From Candidatus Methanoperedens sp. (GTDB lineage: Archaea; Halobacteriota; Methanosarcinia; Methanosarcinales; Methanoperedenaceae): a stretch of 21,411 nucleotides of DNA. A program made the translations under genes and the position numbers. Every line of letters starts with the position of its first letter. Position 1 is the stretch's first letter. Of this stretch, positions 1-8,341 are shown one piece after another. The stretch spans positions 1 to 21,411 of the forward strand of contig JAPMTY010000078.1 of NCBI GenBank assembly GCA_026552835.1, written 5' to 3'. The notes under the pieces are model-generated. The model was not told the DNA's origin, searched no databases, and was given only the letters and a program-made list of their open reading frames with translations.

Positions 1-54
1 GCAATTCAATGCTCTATTATTTGAAAATTATCAAAATATTATCGGGTAATATTT

Positions 55-246
55 TTAATATCTCTTTGGTTTGTGTTTCTGGTAGCATTCCCTGCAATAT
101 ACAGGTCTGTCGCCAGAGGGTGCAAAAGGTACTTCAGTTTCCTGGCCGCAATCTGCGCATGTTGCTTTATGCATTTCTCTTGGTCCGCTTGGTCTGAAAC
201 CTCTGCCTCCTCCACGGAAGCCGCCGCCTCTTCTATCGTTGTCCAT
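55..246 (-). CDS. Small CxxC-x17-CxxC zinc-ribbon protein
   Basis: This 63-residue protein has an Arg/Gly-rich N-terminus (RGGG-type repeats, about residues 5-20) followed by one predicted zinc site. The site is CADC (about residues 30-33), exactly 17 residues, then CREC (about 51-54), which is the spacing of the known CxxC-x17-CxxC family of small archaeal and bacterial proteins. Four cysteines most likely bind one zinc ion. The RGG-like tail suggests nucleic-acid contact, but that is inference. A purine-rich ribosome-binding site (GGAAAG) lies about 8 bases before the ATG. The gene is transcribed away from the surface-protein gene to its right and is probably monocistronic. Its cellular role is not known. 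Confidence 0.85.
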   Translation of the reverse strand: MDNDRRGGGFRGGGRGFRPSGPREMHKATCADCGQETEVPFAPSGDRPVYCRECYQKHKPKRY

Positions 247-366
247 TTTAATTTCTTTCCTTTATTTTTAAACCAATTAACCTAATAAAAACAGCCCTAG
301 ACGGATTTAACCTTCTGAGTTGCCAAATAAGCCAACCGATTAGAGTGTAAATTGTAGCTTGCACCT

Positions 367-374
367 TATATATT
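367..374 (+). promoter_or_regulatory. Probable TATA box for the surface-protein gene
   Basis: TATATATT lies in the 229-base divergent intergenic region, about 100 bases upstream of the ATG at 476. It fits an archaeal box A and would place transcription start near 395-400, leaving an AT-rich leader of about 75-80 bases. Position and sequence are the only support. Confidence 0.4.
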
Positions 375-475
375 TTTCCTCGTTCGAATTAAATCAGTAG
401 AAAAATGTAAATTATCATAATCATCATAAAATGTTAGAAAATTATATTAGTCTTTGAGTTATATTGGTTTTAAAA

Positions 476-2134
476 ATGAGATATTACATTGCTGCATTAA
501 TCATAATTTTCCTGTTCACAGGTATGGCATCAGCATGGGCTCCGGGCGACATTGAATGGGCGTCCGCGGTCACGGGTACCCTTCATAAAGGGGCTTCACT
601 TTCAAACGGCAATTATACGGTCAAAGTTGTACAACTTACTTCCCCGGTTCAGGGCGATAAAGACATCTATGGAAATATTCACCCTGACCGCCCGGTTTAT
701 GATCCCTCAGCTTTAGTTGATATTTATAAAAATGGTGTTTTCATGCAGGAAATCGTAATGTCATATCAGAGCTATCAATATATAGACCCGGACTATGAAG
801 TGATGATTTCAATTCCAGACAGTGGCAGTTTTCCGGCAAGTAATGCAATAGATTGGGTATATGAATACTATAATCCATGGGTGAAGATAGCAATTTCAGT
901 AAGAGGAAAGCCCAAACTTGAAGTCACGGTAACCACAGATAAGACAACGTACACTTCAAGTCGCGACCTGATAATTACCGCAAATGTGGCAGTCAAGAAT
1001 AGCGGCGACGCAATAGCAAGAAATGTTGACGTTAACCTTAATACGGGCGGCTTGCAGGTCAGGGGAGACGATACGAAACAATTGCATCAGTATTATAGTA
1101 CGCTTGTAAAAGGAAAATCATCGAAATTCAGTGTCACACTTGTGGTTCCGTCACTCATCGACCAGCAATCATATTTTTTGAAAGTGGATGCAAAAGGAAC
1201 AGATGTCAAGGATATCCGGAGCAATGCTACAGGGACTGTATCAATAACTGTTTCGCCTCCCCAGAATTTTTTTACAATAAGCAAGGCGGTAAGGGACCGG
1301 ATGTACCTTCAGAATACCGCCGTAGTAACTATCAGCGTCGGGAATAGCGGGATATATGATATACACGATATACATATCAATGACAGCCTGGATGAGAATT
1401 TTGATTTAAAATCCAATACATCCTTCCATTGGGATGTTCCGGTCCTCAAACCTGGACAAGAATGGGGCACGACATATTCTATTAAACCGCTTGAGACAAA
1501 TCTTGGGGGTTTTACAATTCCTGCCGCAACTGCGCAGTTCACTGTCAACAATAAGCCTTACAGTGCTTCATCCAATATACCTAAAATAGTTGTGAACGGA
1601 CCCAAAATGATCATAAATAAAACCGTAGATAAGCAAACAGTGAACATAAGCGAATATGTGATTGTGAACGTTAGCGTAAATAACAGGGGAAATATAGGCA
1701 CACGGTTTGAAGTTAAAGACTCGCTGCCTGATGGTGTCAGCCTTACAGCCGGTTCGACTTCCTTTGCGAACTGGTCAGACCCGAATTCCGTACTGAAGTT
1801 CAATTATACTATCTGCATGAATAAAGAAGGAAAAATTGAACTGCCATCTGCGATCTCCAATTATACCAATGTTGAGTACAGGGGGACAACGAGAGCAGTG
1901 CTGAGCTCGGAAAAGCCTGTAATAACAGTCATCGATAAAAGCAAGGTTACTCCGGTCCGGACAGGAACTGCTTTACAGGGCAACACAACAGCCCAGACAA
2001 TACAAGGGGAAACAACGTCAACTCCTATACCGACTGATGACCCTGAGCCCACTCCCACACCCATAACACCGGGTTTTGGGATTGGATTTGCAATCGTTGT
2101 TCTGGTAATCATGGCCGCGATTAAGCGTAGATAA
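476..2134 (+). CDS. Secreted surface protein with CARDB/COG1361-like domains and PGF-CTERM anchor
   Basis: The protein has 552 residues from the ATG at 476. An in-frame TTG at 464 would add only four residues before the signal peptide, so the ATG is preferred. Residues 1-20 form a hydrophobic Sec signal ending in an ASA-like site. A unique beta-rich region (to about residue 145) precedes three tandem Ig-like units of the CARDB/COG1361 type; the third resembles DUF11 repeats (phrases such as VKDSLPDGVSL). A Thr/Pro-rich stalk (about 490-528) leads to PGFGIGF, a hydrophobic helix and a basic end (KRR). That is the PGF-CTERM pattern that archaeosortase A cleaves and replaces with a lipid anchor. 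Many NxS/T sites suggest glycosylation. It is probably an envelope or adhesion protein; no enzymatic motif is visible. It ends 24 bases before engB. Confidence 0.85.
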   Translation: MRYYIAALIIIFLFTGMASAWAPGDIEWASAVTGTLHKGASLSNGNYTVKVVQLTSPVQGDKDIYGNIHPDRPVYDPSALVDIYKNGVFMQEIVMSYQSYQYIDPDYEVMISIPDSGSFPASNAIDWVYEYYNPWVKIAISVRGKPKLEVTVTTDKTTYTSSRDLIITANVAVKNSGDAIARNVDVNLNTGGLQVRGDDTKQLHQYYSTLVKGKSSKFSVTLVVPSLIDQQSYFLKVDAKGTDVKDIRSNATGTVSITVSPPQNFFTISKAVRDRMYLQNTAVVTISVGNSGIYDIHDIHINDSLDENFDLKSNTSFHWDVPVLKPGQEWGTTYSIKPLETNLGGFTIPAATAQFTVNNKPYSASSNIPKIVVNGPKMIINKTVDKQTVNISEYVIVNVSVNNRGNIGTRFEVKDSLPDGVSLTAGSTSFANWSDPNSVLKFNYTICMNKEGKIELPSAISNYTNVEYRGTTRAVLSSEKPVITVIDKSKVTPVRTGTALQGNTTAQTIQGETTSTPIPTDDPEPTPTPITPGFGIGFAIVVLVIMAAIKRR

Positions 2135-2158
2135 AGATATTCAAGGTGATGTCGCTTT

Positions 2159-2731
2159 ATGAAAGAGATAATATTCGCAGGGCGTTCCAATGTCGGTAAA
2201 TCCACCCTCATACGGGCGCTCACAGGTATCAAAATCCGGGTGGGTAAGCGCCCGGGGGTAACTAGAAAAATCCTTAAGATTCCTTACAGGAACATCCAGA
2301 TTACAGATATGCCGGGATTCGGGTTCATGAGCGGTGTGTCGGAAGAAAGCCTGGATGCCATCAAAGATAATATCGTTCATTATATAGAGGATAACGCTGG
2401 GAATATCGTGCTTGCAGTGATGGTTGTAAATGCAGGGTCCTTTGCGGAAATCGTGGACAGGTGGAATGAGCGGGGGGAAATACCTGTAGAGGTTGAACTG
2501 TTTGAGTTCTTGCAGGAAATGAACATTGATGCTGTTGTTGCTGCAAATAAAATAGATAAGGTCAAAGATGCAGATAAGACGCTTGACGGGATTGCAGAAC
2601 GACTCGGAATGATGCCGCCCTGGAGACAGTGGCCCGACAGGATAGTTCCGGTGAGCGCAAAAAAAGGGGAAATAAAAAGGTTAAAAGAGATCATCCAGAA
2701 AAAATTGGAAGAGAAGCAAAAGTCGTTATAA
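2159..2731 (+). CDS. engB: EngB/YihA-type ribosome-biogenesis GTPase
   Basis: This 190-residue TRAFAC-class GTPase matches the EngB (YihA/YsxC) family in size. Visible G motifs are GRSNVGKST (G1, about residues 8-16), a conserved threonine in PGVTRK (G2, about 36-41), DMPGFG (G3), NKID (G4, about 130) and VSAKKG (G5). EngB proteins assist large-subunit assembly in bacteria and occur widely in Euryarchaeota. The start is supported by a GGTGAT ribosome-binding site about 8 bases upstream of the ATG. It lies 24 bases after the surface-protein gene and 64 bases before the Sec61-beta gene. The family call is firm; its role in archaeal ribosome assembly is transferred from bacteria. Confidence 0.93.
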   Translation: MKEIIFAGRSNVGKSTLIRALTGIKIRVGKRPGVTRKILKIPYRNIQITDMPGFGFMSGVSEESLDAIKDNIVHYIEDNAGNIVLAVMVVNAGSFAEIVDRWNERGEIPVEVELFEFLQEMNIDAVVAANKIDKVKDADKTLDGIAERLGMMPPWRQWPDRIVPVSAKKGEIKRLKEIIQKKLEEKQKSL

Positions 2732-2795
2732 TATCCTAATTTGACTGGGATACGTTGCGATACATTCAAATGCTATAAAAACATCATGGAAACTC

Positions 2796-2966
2796 ATGAC
2801 AAAAAAGAAAGAAGGCAGCGGCCTTATGTCCTCAGCGGGTTTAATGAGATATTACGATGCTGAAGAGACAGCAATTATAGTAGAGCCAAAAACCGTTGTT
2901 ACCGTAGCAGTAGCAGCAGGTTTGGTCATTCTGGGTTTGAATGCGTACTATCATATCTGGCCTTAA
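2796..2966 (+). CDS. secG: Preprotein translocase subunit Sec61-beta (SecG equivalent)
   Basis: A 56-residue ORF begins MTKKKEGSGLMSSAGLMRYY, the highly conserved cytosolic signature of archaeal Sec61-beta. A short acidic linker, EPKTVV, and one C-terminal membrane helix (about residues 34-50) follow, ending in IWP. Archaeal Sec61-beta is a tail-anchored accessory subunit of the SecY/SecE channel that exports and inserts proteins. Length, motif order and topology fit the family exactly. The ribosome-binding site is weak (GGA about 6 bases upstream). Another ATG at 2786 is out of frame. It sits between engB and aroE on the same strand and may be cotranscribed with them. Confidence 0.95.
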   Translation: MTKKKEGSGLMSSAGLMRYYDAEETAIIVEPKTVVTVAVAAGLVILGLNAYYHIWP

Positions 2967-3016
2967 TGGATTTTCCATCAAAATACTTTTTAACCATCAC
3001 AATTAATTAGGATAGC

Positions 3017-3832
3017 ATGAAGCTATTCGGCGTTCTTGGCGATCCCGTTTTTCACAGCCTGTCTCCTGTTATGCATAATGCGGCATTCAAAGCTCTCGGC
3101 ATGGACTGCGAGTACCATGCATTCCGGGTCGGTCCTGAATTTTTACATGATGCGATACATGGCGCACACGCTCTCGGGTTTGGGGGATTAAACCTCACTA
3201 TACCTTTAAAAGAAAAAGCCCTTGAGATAGTTGCACTTACAGACATGGCAAAACAGATAGGCGCAGTGAATACTGTGGATTTTAAAGAAGGAATAATCGG
3301 ATATAATACAGACGGGCTCGGTGCTAAAATGGCGCTGAAAGATAATGGGGTTGGTATAAAAGAAAAGAAAGTGCTGCTTCTCGGCGCCGGGGGCGCTGCC
3401 CGTGCAATCGCATTCCAGCTTGCATCCGATGGGGCAAGCGTGACTATAGCCAACAGGACGCGAGAGAGGGCGATTTCCCTTGTAAAAGAAGTTAGCCTGA
3501 TAGGAAAAGCCAGTGCCGGGGATTTTCGTGATCTAAAAAATCTAATCCAGAACAGTGATATTCTCATAAATTCAACGTCTATAGGCATGTTCCCCAAAGT
3601 ATCGGAAAGCATTGTAACATCTGATATGATGCACGGGAACCTTGTTGTGTTCGATATTGTTTACAACCCTGTAAACACGCAATTTCTTAAGGAAGCTAAA
3701 AAGGCAGGCGCAAAAACAATCGATGGAGTGATGATGCTCGTGTATCAGGGAGCAGAGGCTTTTAAAATCTGGACCGGGAAGAACCCGCCTGTCGAGGTCA
3801 TGGAAAAAGCTGTCCGGGAGAAACTGGCATGA
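3017..3832 (+). CDS. aroE: Shikimate 5-dehydrogenase
   Basis: AroE reduces 3-dehydroshikimate to shikimate with NADPH, the fourth step of the chorismate pathway. The 271-residue length is typical. Substrate-binding SLSPVMHN is at about residues 14-21. The catalytic lysine lies in NLTIPLKEKA (about 59-68) and the catalytic aspartate in YNTDGLG (about 95-101). The Rossmann loop GAGGAARA is at about 123-130, followed by NRT, which contacts the NADP phosphate. The C-terminal MLVYQGAEAF motif is also present. Its TGA stop overlaps the ATG of tyrA (ATGA), so the two are probably translationally coupled for aromatic amino acid synthesis. No truncation is seen. Confidence 0.96.
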   Translation: MKLFGVLGDPVFHSLSPVMHNAAFKALGMDCEYHAFRVGPEFLHDAIHGAHALGFGGLNLTIPLKEKALEIVALTDMAKQIGAVNTVDFKEGIIGYNTDGLGAKMALKDNGVGIKEKKVLLLGAGGAARAIAFQLASDGASVTIANRTRERAISLVKEVSLIGKASAGDFRDLKNLIQNSDILINSTSIGMFPKVSESIVTSDMMHGNLVVFDIVYNPVNTQFLKEAKKAGAKTIDGVMMLVYQGAEAFKIWTGKNPPVEVMEKAVREKLA

Positions 3833-5130
3833 AGATATTAATCATAGGCGGGACGGGTGAAACCGGAAGATTTTTTGCAAAATTTTATAAAAAACACGGC
3901 TTTGATGTGGCAATATGGGGAATTAATAAGAAAAAAGAGATAGCTCTGGAATTGGGCGTGCAATTTGCCGATGACCTTGATAAGGAAATAAAATCAAGCG
4001 ATGTTGTAATGATCTCTGTGCCCATCAATATCACAGAAAAGACCATTGAGGAAATCGCCCCGAAAATGCGAGCCGGAAGTTTGCTCATGGATATCACATC
4101 AATAAAAAAGGGCCCGATAGAAACGATGATAAAATATGCTCCTCCCAACGTGGAAATCCTGGGTTCACATCCCATGTTCGGGCCATCCATACCTGATATA
4201 AGGGGACAAATAGTGATTTTTACGCCAATCGAAGGAAGGTGCGGCAAATGGTTCCCGGTAATCAGGAACCTGTATGAAAACAACGGCGCCCATATCGAGA
4301 TAATGGACGCAGTGGCGCACGATAAAATGATGGCAGTTGTGCAGGGTCTCACGCATTTTGCTTATATTTCCATAGGGGCTGTTTTCAGGGAACTTGAATT
4401 CGATGTTGGAAACTCGAGAAGATTCATGAGCCCGATGTATGATATCATGCTTGACCTCGTGGGACGGATACTGGGACAGAACCCCTACCTGTATGCCATG
4501 ATACAGATGAACCCGGAGGTTGCGAAGGTGCATAAGGCATATATCGAACAGTGCAACCTACTTGCGGATATAGTGAAAAAGAAGGATGTTGAGGGCTTTG
4601 TGGGCCTTATGAAAAAAGCTTCGGCGCATTTCGGGGATACCGAATCTGCCCTGCGGCGGTCTGAAAAACTTATCGGCACCAAGATAGCGGAGCATGAAGA
4701 ACTTGTGCGCTCTATCGGCAGCGAGAGGGCGCTAAAACACATTTATTCAGGCGTGGTTCACTTCGGTATCGTGAAAAAAGTGACACCGAGGACTGTTCTG
4801 CTTGAGCGGGGAGGAAGGACGACTGAGCTTTTGATAGAGAATGTGAGACTTTTAAATGAAAAGGAATTGTTGGCATGGAAAGCCGCGAATTTAAAGAACG
4901 TGACACGGGACATCTCAGTTTTTATTCCGAAAGGTTCTGATGCCGGCATTATAAAAAATGTGGTAAAGGGCACAAACAGCGTGGTTTCGGTAGAGATTAT
5001 CGATGAATATTCGAAGCAAAATACCAGGAGTGTTACATATAGAGTCACAATATTCGGAGACCAGGATGCGGCCATGGTGCAGGAAAGTGTAGAGGTGCTT
5101 CTTAAGGGCATAGGCTGCACCATAAGGTAA
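3829..5130 (+). CDS. tyrA: Prephenate dehydrogenase with C-terminal FDX-ACB-like domain
   Basis: TyrA oxidatively decarboxylates prephenate to 4-hydroxyphenylpyruvate for tyrosine synthesis. The N-terminal Rossmann motif is GGTGETG (residues 7-13) and the catalytic histidine lies in GSHPMFGP (112-119). A second conserved histidine is in QGLTHFAY (172-179), and the helical dimerisation domain runs to about 290. The protein is 433 residues, far longer than the roughly 280-residue core. Residues about 296-350 form a linker domain. Residues about 358-433 look like the ferredoxin-fold anticodon-binding (FDX-ACB) domain of PheRS beta: it opens with RDISVFI, has SVEIIDEY and RSVTYRVTIF in the middle, and ends in CTIR. 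In TyrA it may sense aromatic amino acids or tRNA, but that is inference. Translation is coupled to aroE by ATGA. Confidence 0.9.
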   Translation: MKILIIGGTGETGRFFAKFYKKHGFDVAIWGINKKKEIALELGVQFADDLDKEIKSSDVVMISVPINITEKTIEEIAPKMRAGSLLMDITSIKKGPIETMIKYAPPNVEILGSHPMFGPSIPDIRGQIVIFTPIEGRCGKWFPVIRNLYENNGAHIEIMDAVAHDKMMAVVQGLTHFAYISIGAVFRELEFDVGNSRRFMSPMYDIMLDLVGRILGQNPYLYAMIQMNPEVAKVHKAYIEQCNLLADIVKKKDVEGFVGLMKKASAHFGDTESALRRSEKLIGTKIAEHEELVRSIGSERALKHIYSGVVHFGIVKKVTPRTVLLERGGRTTELLIENVRLLNEKELLAWKAANLKNVTRDISVFIPKGSDAGIIKNVVKGTNSVVSVEIIDEYSKQNTRSVTYRVTIFGDQDAAMVQESVEVLLKGIGCTIR

Positions 5131-5180
5131 GATTTATTAGATATTAACACACGCAATAACAGAAAGATGGATTTGATATT

Positions 5181-5423
5181 ATGGTAGAGAAAACAACAGT
5201 CCGGCCAAAGATCCAGGATTTGAAAATCGGGGATGTTCTGCATGTCGGGACAGAAGAAAAAGGGGAAATTTTTAAAGTAACAAAACTGGGTGAAAATACT
5301 TTCATATACGACCAAGGCGGCGACCTTAAGGAATATGGAAGGGCGGTAATGGCGAAAAACATCTTCGGTTTTGCAGAGAAGTATAAGGCGGTTTACTGGA
5401 TTACGCGCGAAGATGAGGAATGA
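5181..5423 (+). CDS. Small beta-rich protein of unknown function
   Basis: I do not recognise this 80-residue soluble protein. It has no signal peptide, membrane helix or cysteine. Alternating short hydrophobic and charged stretches (KIGDVLHVG, GEIFKVTKLG, NTFIYDQGG) predict a small beta-barrel of SH3 or KOW type, followed by a basic segment and an acidic end (REDEE). Codon use resembles its neighbours. An alternative ATG at 5167 is out of frame. It lies 50 bases after tyrA, and a T-rich stretch near 5443-5447 could end the transcript before the oppositely oriented tRNA. The reading frame is probably real; no function can be assigned. Confidence 0.65.
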   Translation: MVEKTTVRPKIQDLKIGDVLHVGTEEKGEIFKVTKLGENTFIYDQGGDLKEYGRAVMAKNIFGFAEKYKAVYWITREDEE

Positions 5424-5475
5424 AATTAAAGTAAATTCGACTTTTTAAAAACGGCATCAAAAAAGAATTCGTTTA

Positions 5476-5550
5476 TAGCGGGGAATGGATTCGAACCATT
5501 GGTCTACGGGTTATGAGCCCGTCGGGATATCCTGACTACCCTACCCCGCT
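5476..5550 (-). tRNA. Initiator tRNA-Met (anticodon CAT)
   Basis: On the minus strand a complete cloverleaf of 75 bases can be folded. The acceptor stem is AGCGGGG paired with CCCCGCT, the anticodon loop is CTCATAA, the variable loop has 5 bases, and the T arm AATGG/CCATT closes the loop TTCGAAT. Two features mark it as the initiator rather than the elongator: the A1-U72 pair and the three consecutive G-C pairs (GGG/CCC) at the base of the anticodon loop. The discriminator is A and CCA is not encoded, as is usual in archaea. No intron is visible. It stands alone, opposite in strand to both flanking genes. Confidence 0.96.
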
Positions 5551-5650
5551 GCTGGAGTAAAAATAGTAACTCTCCATTGTGAATGATAAATGATAAAGCC
5601 TTCGGTTATGGGAATCTCTATTATCTTTAAAAATAATATTACATGAAAAC

Positions 5651-6649
5651 ATGCTTTATGCAATCGAAACCCGGGAGATTACAAAATACTTCGATGAGAT
5701 TACTGCTGTAAATAAAGTCAGCATATTTGTCAAACCCGGGGAACTGTTCGGGCTGCTTGGCCCAAACGGCGCAGGGAAGACCACTCTTATACATATGTTG
5801 TCCACGATGACTGAACCCTCAAGCGGCAGCGCTAAAGTCTGGGGTTATGATGTCGCACTGGAACCCGGGCAGGTAAGGCAGAATATCGGTGTGGTGTTCC
5901 AGGATACCACGCTGGACGACCGCCTGACCGGCAGGGAGAACCTCGACCTTCACGGAAGGCTCTATGGTCTTGACAGCAAAACAAGGAAACAGAGGATTGA
6001 AGAGGTACTTTCTCTCGTGGAACTCGCGGACAAGGCAGACGTTATCGTCAAGACCTATTCCGGAGGAATGATGAGACGCCTTGAAATCGCACGCGGGCTT
6101 ATGCATCATCCGCATGTATTATTTCTTGATGAGCCAACCCTCGGTCTTGACCCGCAGACAAGGCTCCATATATGGGAATATATAAAAAAATTGAATAAAG
6201 ATGAAGGTGTGTCAATCATGCTCACCACGCATTATATGGAAGAAGCCGACCATTTGTGCGACAGGATTGCGATAATCGACAATGGTGAGATTGTTGCGCT
6301 CGATACTCCCGAGACCTTGAAAAACTCACTCGGCGGGGATGTAATCACACTTGAACTGGAAAACCCGGATGACATATCCGGATTATGTGAGATATACCAA
6401 AAAAACGGGTGTGCCAATATAGTTTCAAAGAAAATGAATGAGGTCTTTATAACAGTAAATAATGGGGAACACGAGATTCCCCATATTCTATCCCTGGCAT
6501 CAAATGCCGGTATTTCAATCCAGTCGGTCAGCCTCAGGAAACCCACATTGGATGATGTATTTATTCATTATACCGGGCGCGCCATAAGGGATAAAGAGAT
6601 GAGTGAAATTGAATCGGTGGGTTATAAAATTCGCTCAAGGAGAAAATGA
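5651..6649 (+). CDS. ABC-2 exporter ATPase, DrrA-like
   Basis: This 332-residue ATPase powers the permease encoded next. Walker A is GPNGAGKTT (residues 37-45). The Q-loop is in VVFQDTTLDDRLT, the signature is YSGGMMRRLEIARGL (about 136-150), and Walker B is LFLDEPTLGLDP (about 156-167). The switch histidine is in TTHYMEEAD. The LTGREN and signature context and the extra C-terminal domain (about 225-332) match the DrrA/CcmA-type drug, polyketide or lipid exporters. The ATG at 5643 is out of frame, so 5651 is the start. The stop overlaps the permease start. The transported substrate cannot be read from the sequence. Confidence 0.94.
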   Translation: MLYAIETREITKYFDEITAVNKVSIFVKPGELFGLLGPNGAGKTTLIHMLSTMTEPSSGSAKVWGYDVALEPGQVRQNIGVVFQDTTLDDRLTGRENLDLHGRLYGLDSKTRKQRIEEVLSLVELADKADVIVKTYSGGMMRRLEIARGLMHHPHVLFLDEPTLGLDPQTRLHIWEYIKKLNKDEGVSIMLTTHYMEEADHLCDRIAIIDNGEIVALDTPETLKNSLGGDVITLELENPDDISGLCEIYQKNGCANIVSKKMNEVFITVNNGEHEIPHILSLASNAGISIQSVSLRKPTLDDVFIHYTGRAIRDKEMSEIESVGYKIRSRRK

Positions 6650-7425
6650 TGGTCAGCGCATCGGTGAACAGGGCAGTACAGACCGTCTATACCATGTGGC
6701 TTCGTGAGATGATTCGTTTCTCACGCTCAAAATCGCGAATTATCGGCTCCCTTGCAACTCCTCTTTTTTTCCTGGTCATCCTTGGGGCAGGATTCAGTTC
6801 GTCTTTCCAGGTCCGCGGAGGCGGTGCTTTTGACAAAAGTTATCTTGCGCCCGGGTTAATCGGTATGGCGGTGCTTTTCTCTTCGCTGATGGGGGGCGTA
6901 TCTATCATATGGGACAGGGAATTCGGATTTCTTAAGGAAATTTTAATCGCACCTGTAAGCCGTTTCTTTGTGGCGCTCGGAAAAGCAATCGGCGGAGTCA
7001 CAACATCCATGATCCAGGGAATATTGATTATGATTATTGCATGGCTGACAGGAATCCATTATGTCTCGATATGGGGTGTGCTGGCCGCTATTGCCATTAT
7101 GTTCATCTCAGGAATCGGCTTTATGGGTCTGGGCATTGCACTTGCATCGAAAATCGACAGTCATGAAGGTTTCCAGATGGTCATGAGTTTCCTCACTTTT
7201 CCGCTTATTCTCCTGAGCGGGGCTTTTTTCCCGATTTCAAACCTTCCAGGCTGGATGAAAGTATTTGTGTATGCAAATCCTCTTACCTACGGTGTTGAAG
7301 CCATCCGCTGGTTCCTCCTTGGAAACTCTGCAATCGATGTATCGCTGTGCGTTATAGTTCTCTCATTATTTGCACTTGCAATGATAACGCTCGGAGGAAA
7401 ATTGTTCGGAAAAATGAGTGTTTAA
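6646..7425 (+). CDS. ABC-2 type permease, DrrB-like
   Basis: The 259-residue integral membrane protein has six predicted helices, near residues 28-46, 67-90, 108-135, 140-165, 178-200 and 230-250. The amphipathic N-terminal stretch (REMIRFSRSKSR) and the conserved core before LSGAFFPISNLPGW match ABC-2 permeases. It should dimerise in the cytoplasmic membrane with the preceding ATPase. The ribosome-binding site AAGGAG (about 6638-6643) is too close to the ATG at 6646 and better spaced to the one at 6649, so the true start may be the second methionine. Either choice overlaps the ATPase stop and implies coupled translation. Confidence 0.92.
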   Translation: MMVSASVNRAVQTVYTMWLREMIRFSRSKSRIIGSLATPLFFLVILGAGFSSSFQVRGGGAFDKSYLAPGLIGMAVLFSSLMGGVSIIWDREFGFLKEILIAPVSRFFVALGKAIGGVTTSMIQGILIMIIAWLTGIHYVSIWGVLAAIAIMFISGIGFMGLGIALASKIDSHEGFQMVMSFLTFPLILLSGAFFPISNLPGWMKVFVYANPLTYGVEAIRWFLLGNSAIDVSLCVIVLSLFALAMITLGGKLFGKMSV

Positions 7426-7426
7426 T

Positions 7427-8341
7427 ATGATAGTTCTATCAGGCGGCACAGGCACGCCAAAGCTTATTCAGGGTCTTCGCAGGGTTGTTCCAGATGAAGA
7501 GATAACGGTAATAGTGAATACGGCTGAGGACATTACGATTTCAGGAAATTTTGTCTCGCCTGATGTGGATACGATTTTATACCTTTTTTCAGGGCAATTA
7601 GATGACACAAAATGGTGGGGGATTGAAAAAGACACCTTTCATACGAATAAGGCTTTACAAAAATTGGGTTTCAACGAAAAGCTCATGCTCGGGGATGCTG
7701 ACCGCGCCACCTGTATTTTCCGAACTGAATTAATGAGAAAAGGAGCAACTCTGACAGCAGCGACACAGAAGCTTTCGTCGAGGCTGGGAATAAAAGCCAG
7801 TATTCTTCCCATGTGTGATGAAAAAGTGAATACGATGGTGAATACGCCGCAGGGACGCATGCATTTCCAGGATTTCTGGGTCGGCGCTCACGGTGAGCCT
7901 GAGGTTCTTGATGTCAGGATTTCGGGAATTGAAAAGGCAAAACCTACAAAAGAAGTGTTAGCAGCGCTGGAATCCGAGGATAATGTGATAATCGGGCCGA
8001 GCAACCCCATAACAAGTATCGGGCCTATTCTTGCGTTAAAAGGGATGAGGGATATATTGAAGAAGAAGAAAGTGGTCGCAATAAGCCCGATAATCGGGAA
8101 TGCGCCTGTGAGCGGACCTGCGGGGAAATTGATGAAAGCCTGCGGATATTCCGTATCATCAAAAGGAGTTGCAGAATGCTATGGGGATATCCTGGATGTC
8201 ATGGTGATTGATGAAAGGGATTCTGAGGATGAGAATGAATTCCCTGTTAGAACTGTGAAATGCGATACAATGATGACTTCGGTTGAAAAAAGTGAGGCGC
8301 TTGCTAAGTGTGCCCTTGAATTACTTGGGGATATTCGATAA
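7427..8341 (+). CDS. cofD: 2-phospho-L-lactate transferase (coenzyme F420 biosynthesis)
   Basis: CofD joins the phospholactyl (or phosphoenolpyruvyl) moiety from its GDP-activated donor to Fo, giving F420-0, in the synthesis of the hydride carrier F420. The 304-residue length is typical. The N-terminal donor-binding motif is SGGTGTPKL. Family blocks visible are NTAEDITISGNFVSPDVDT, LGDADRATCIFRTELM, GPSNPITSIGPIL and the SPIIGNAPVSGPAGK segment. The in-frame GTG at 7418 lies within the permease gene; the ATG at 7427, just after the permease stop, restores the canonical start MIVLSGG. It appears to belong to the exporter operon although no functional link is known. Its 3' end overlaps the convergent winged-helix gene by 21 bases. 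Confidence 0.96.
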   Translation: MIVLSGGTGTPKLIQGLRRVVPDEEITVIVNTAEDITISGNFVSPDVDTILYLFSGQLDDTKWWGIEKDTFHTNKALQKLGFNEKLMLGDADRATCIFRTELMRKGATLTAATQKLSSRLGIKASILPMCDEKVNTMVNTPQGRMHFQDFWVGAHGEPEVLDVRISGIEKAKPTKEVLAALESEDNVIIGPSNPITSIGPILALKGMRDILKKKKVVAISPIIGNAPVSGPAGKLMKACGYSVSSKGVAECYGDILDVMVIDERDSEDENEFPVRTVKCDTMMTSVEKSEALAKCALELLGDIR

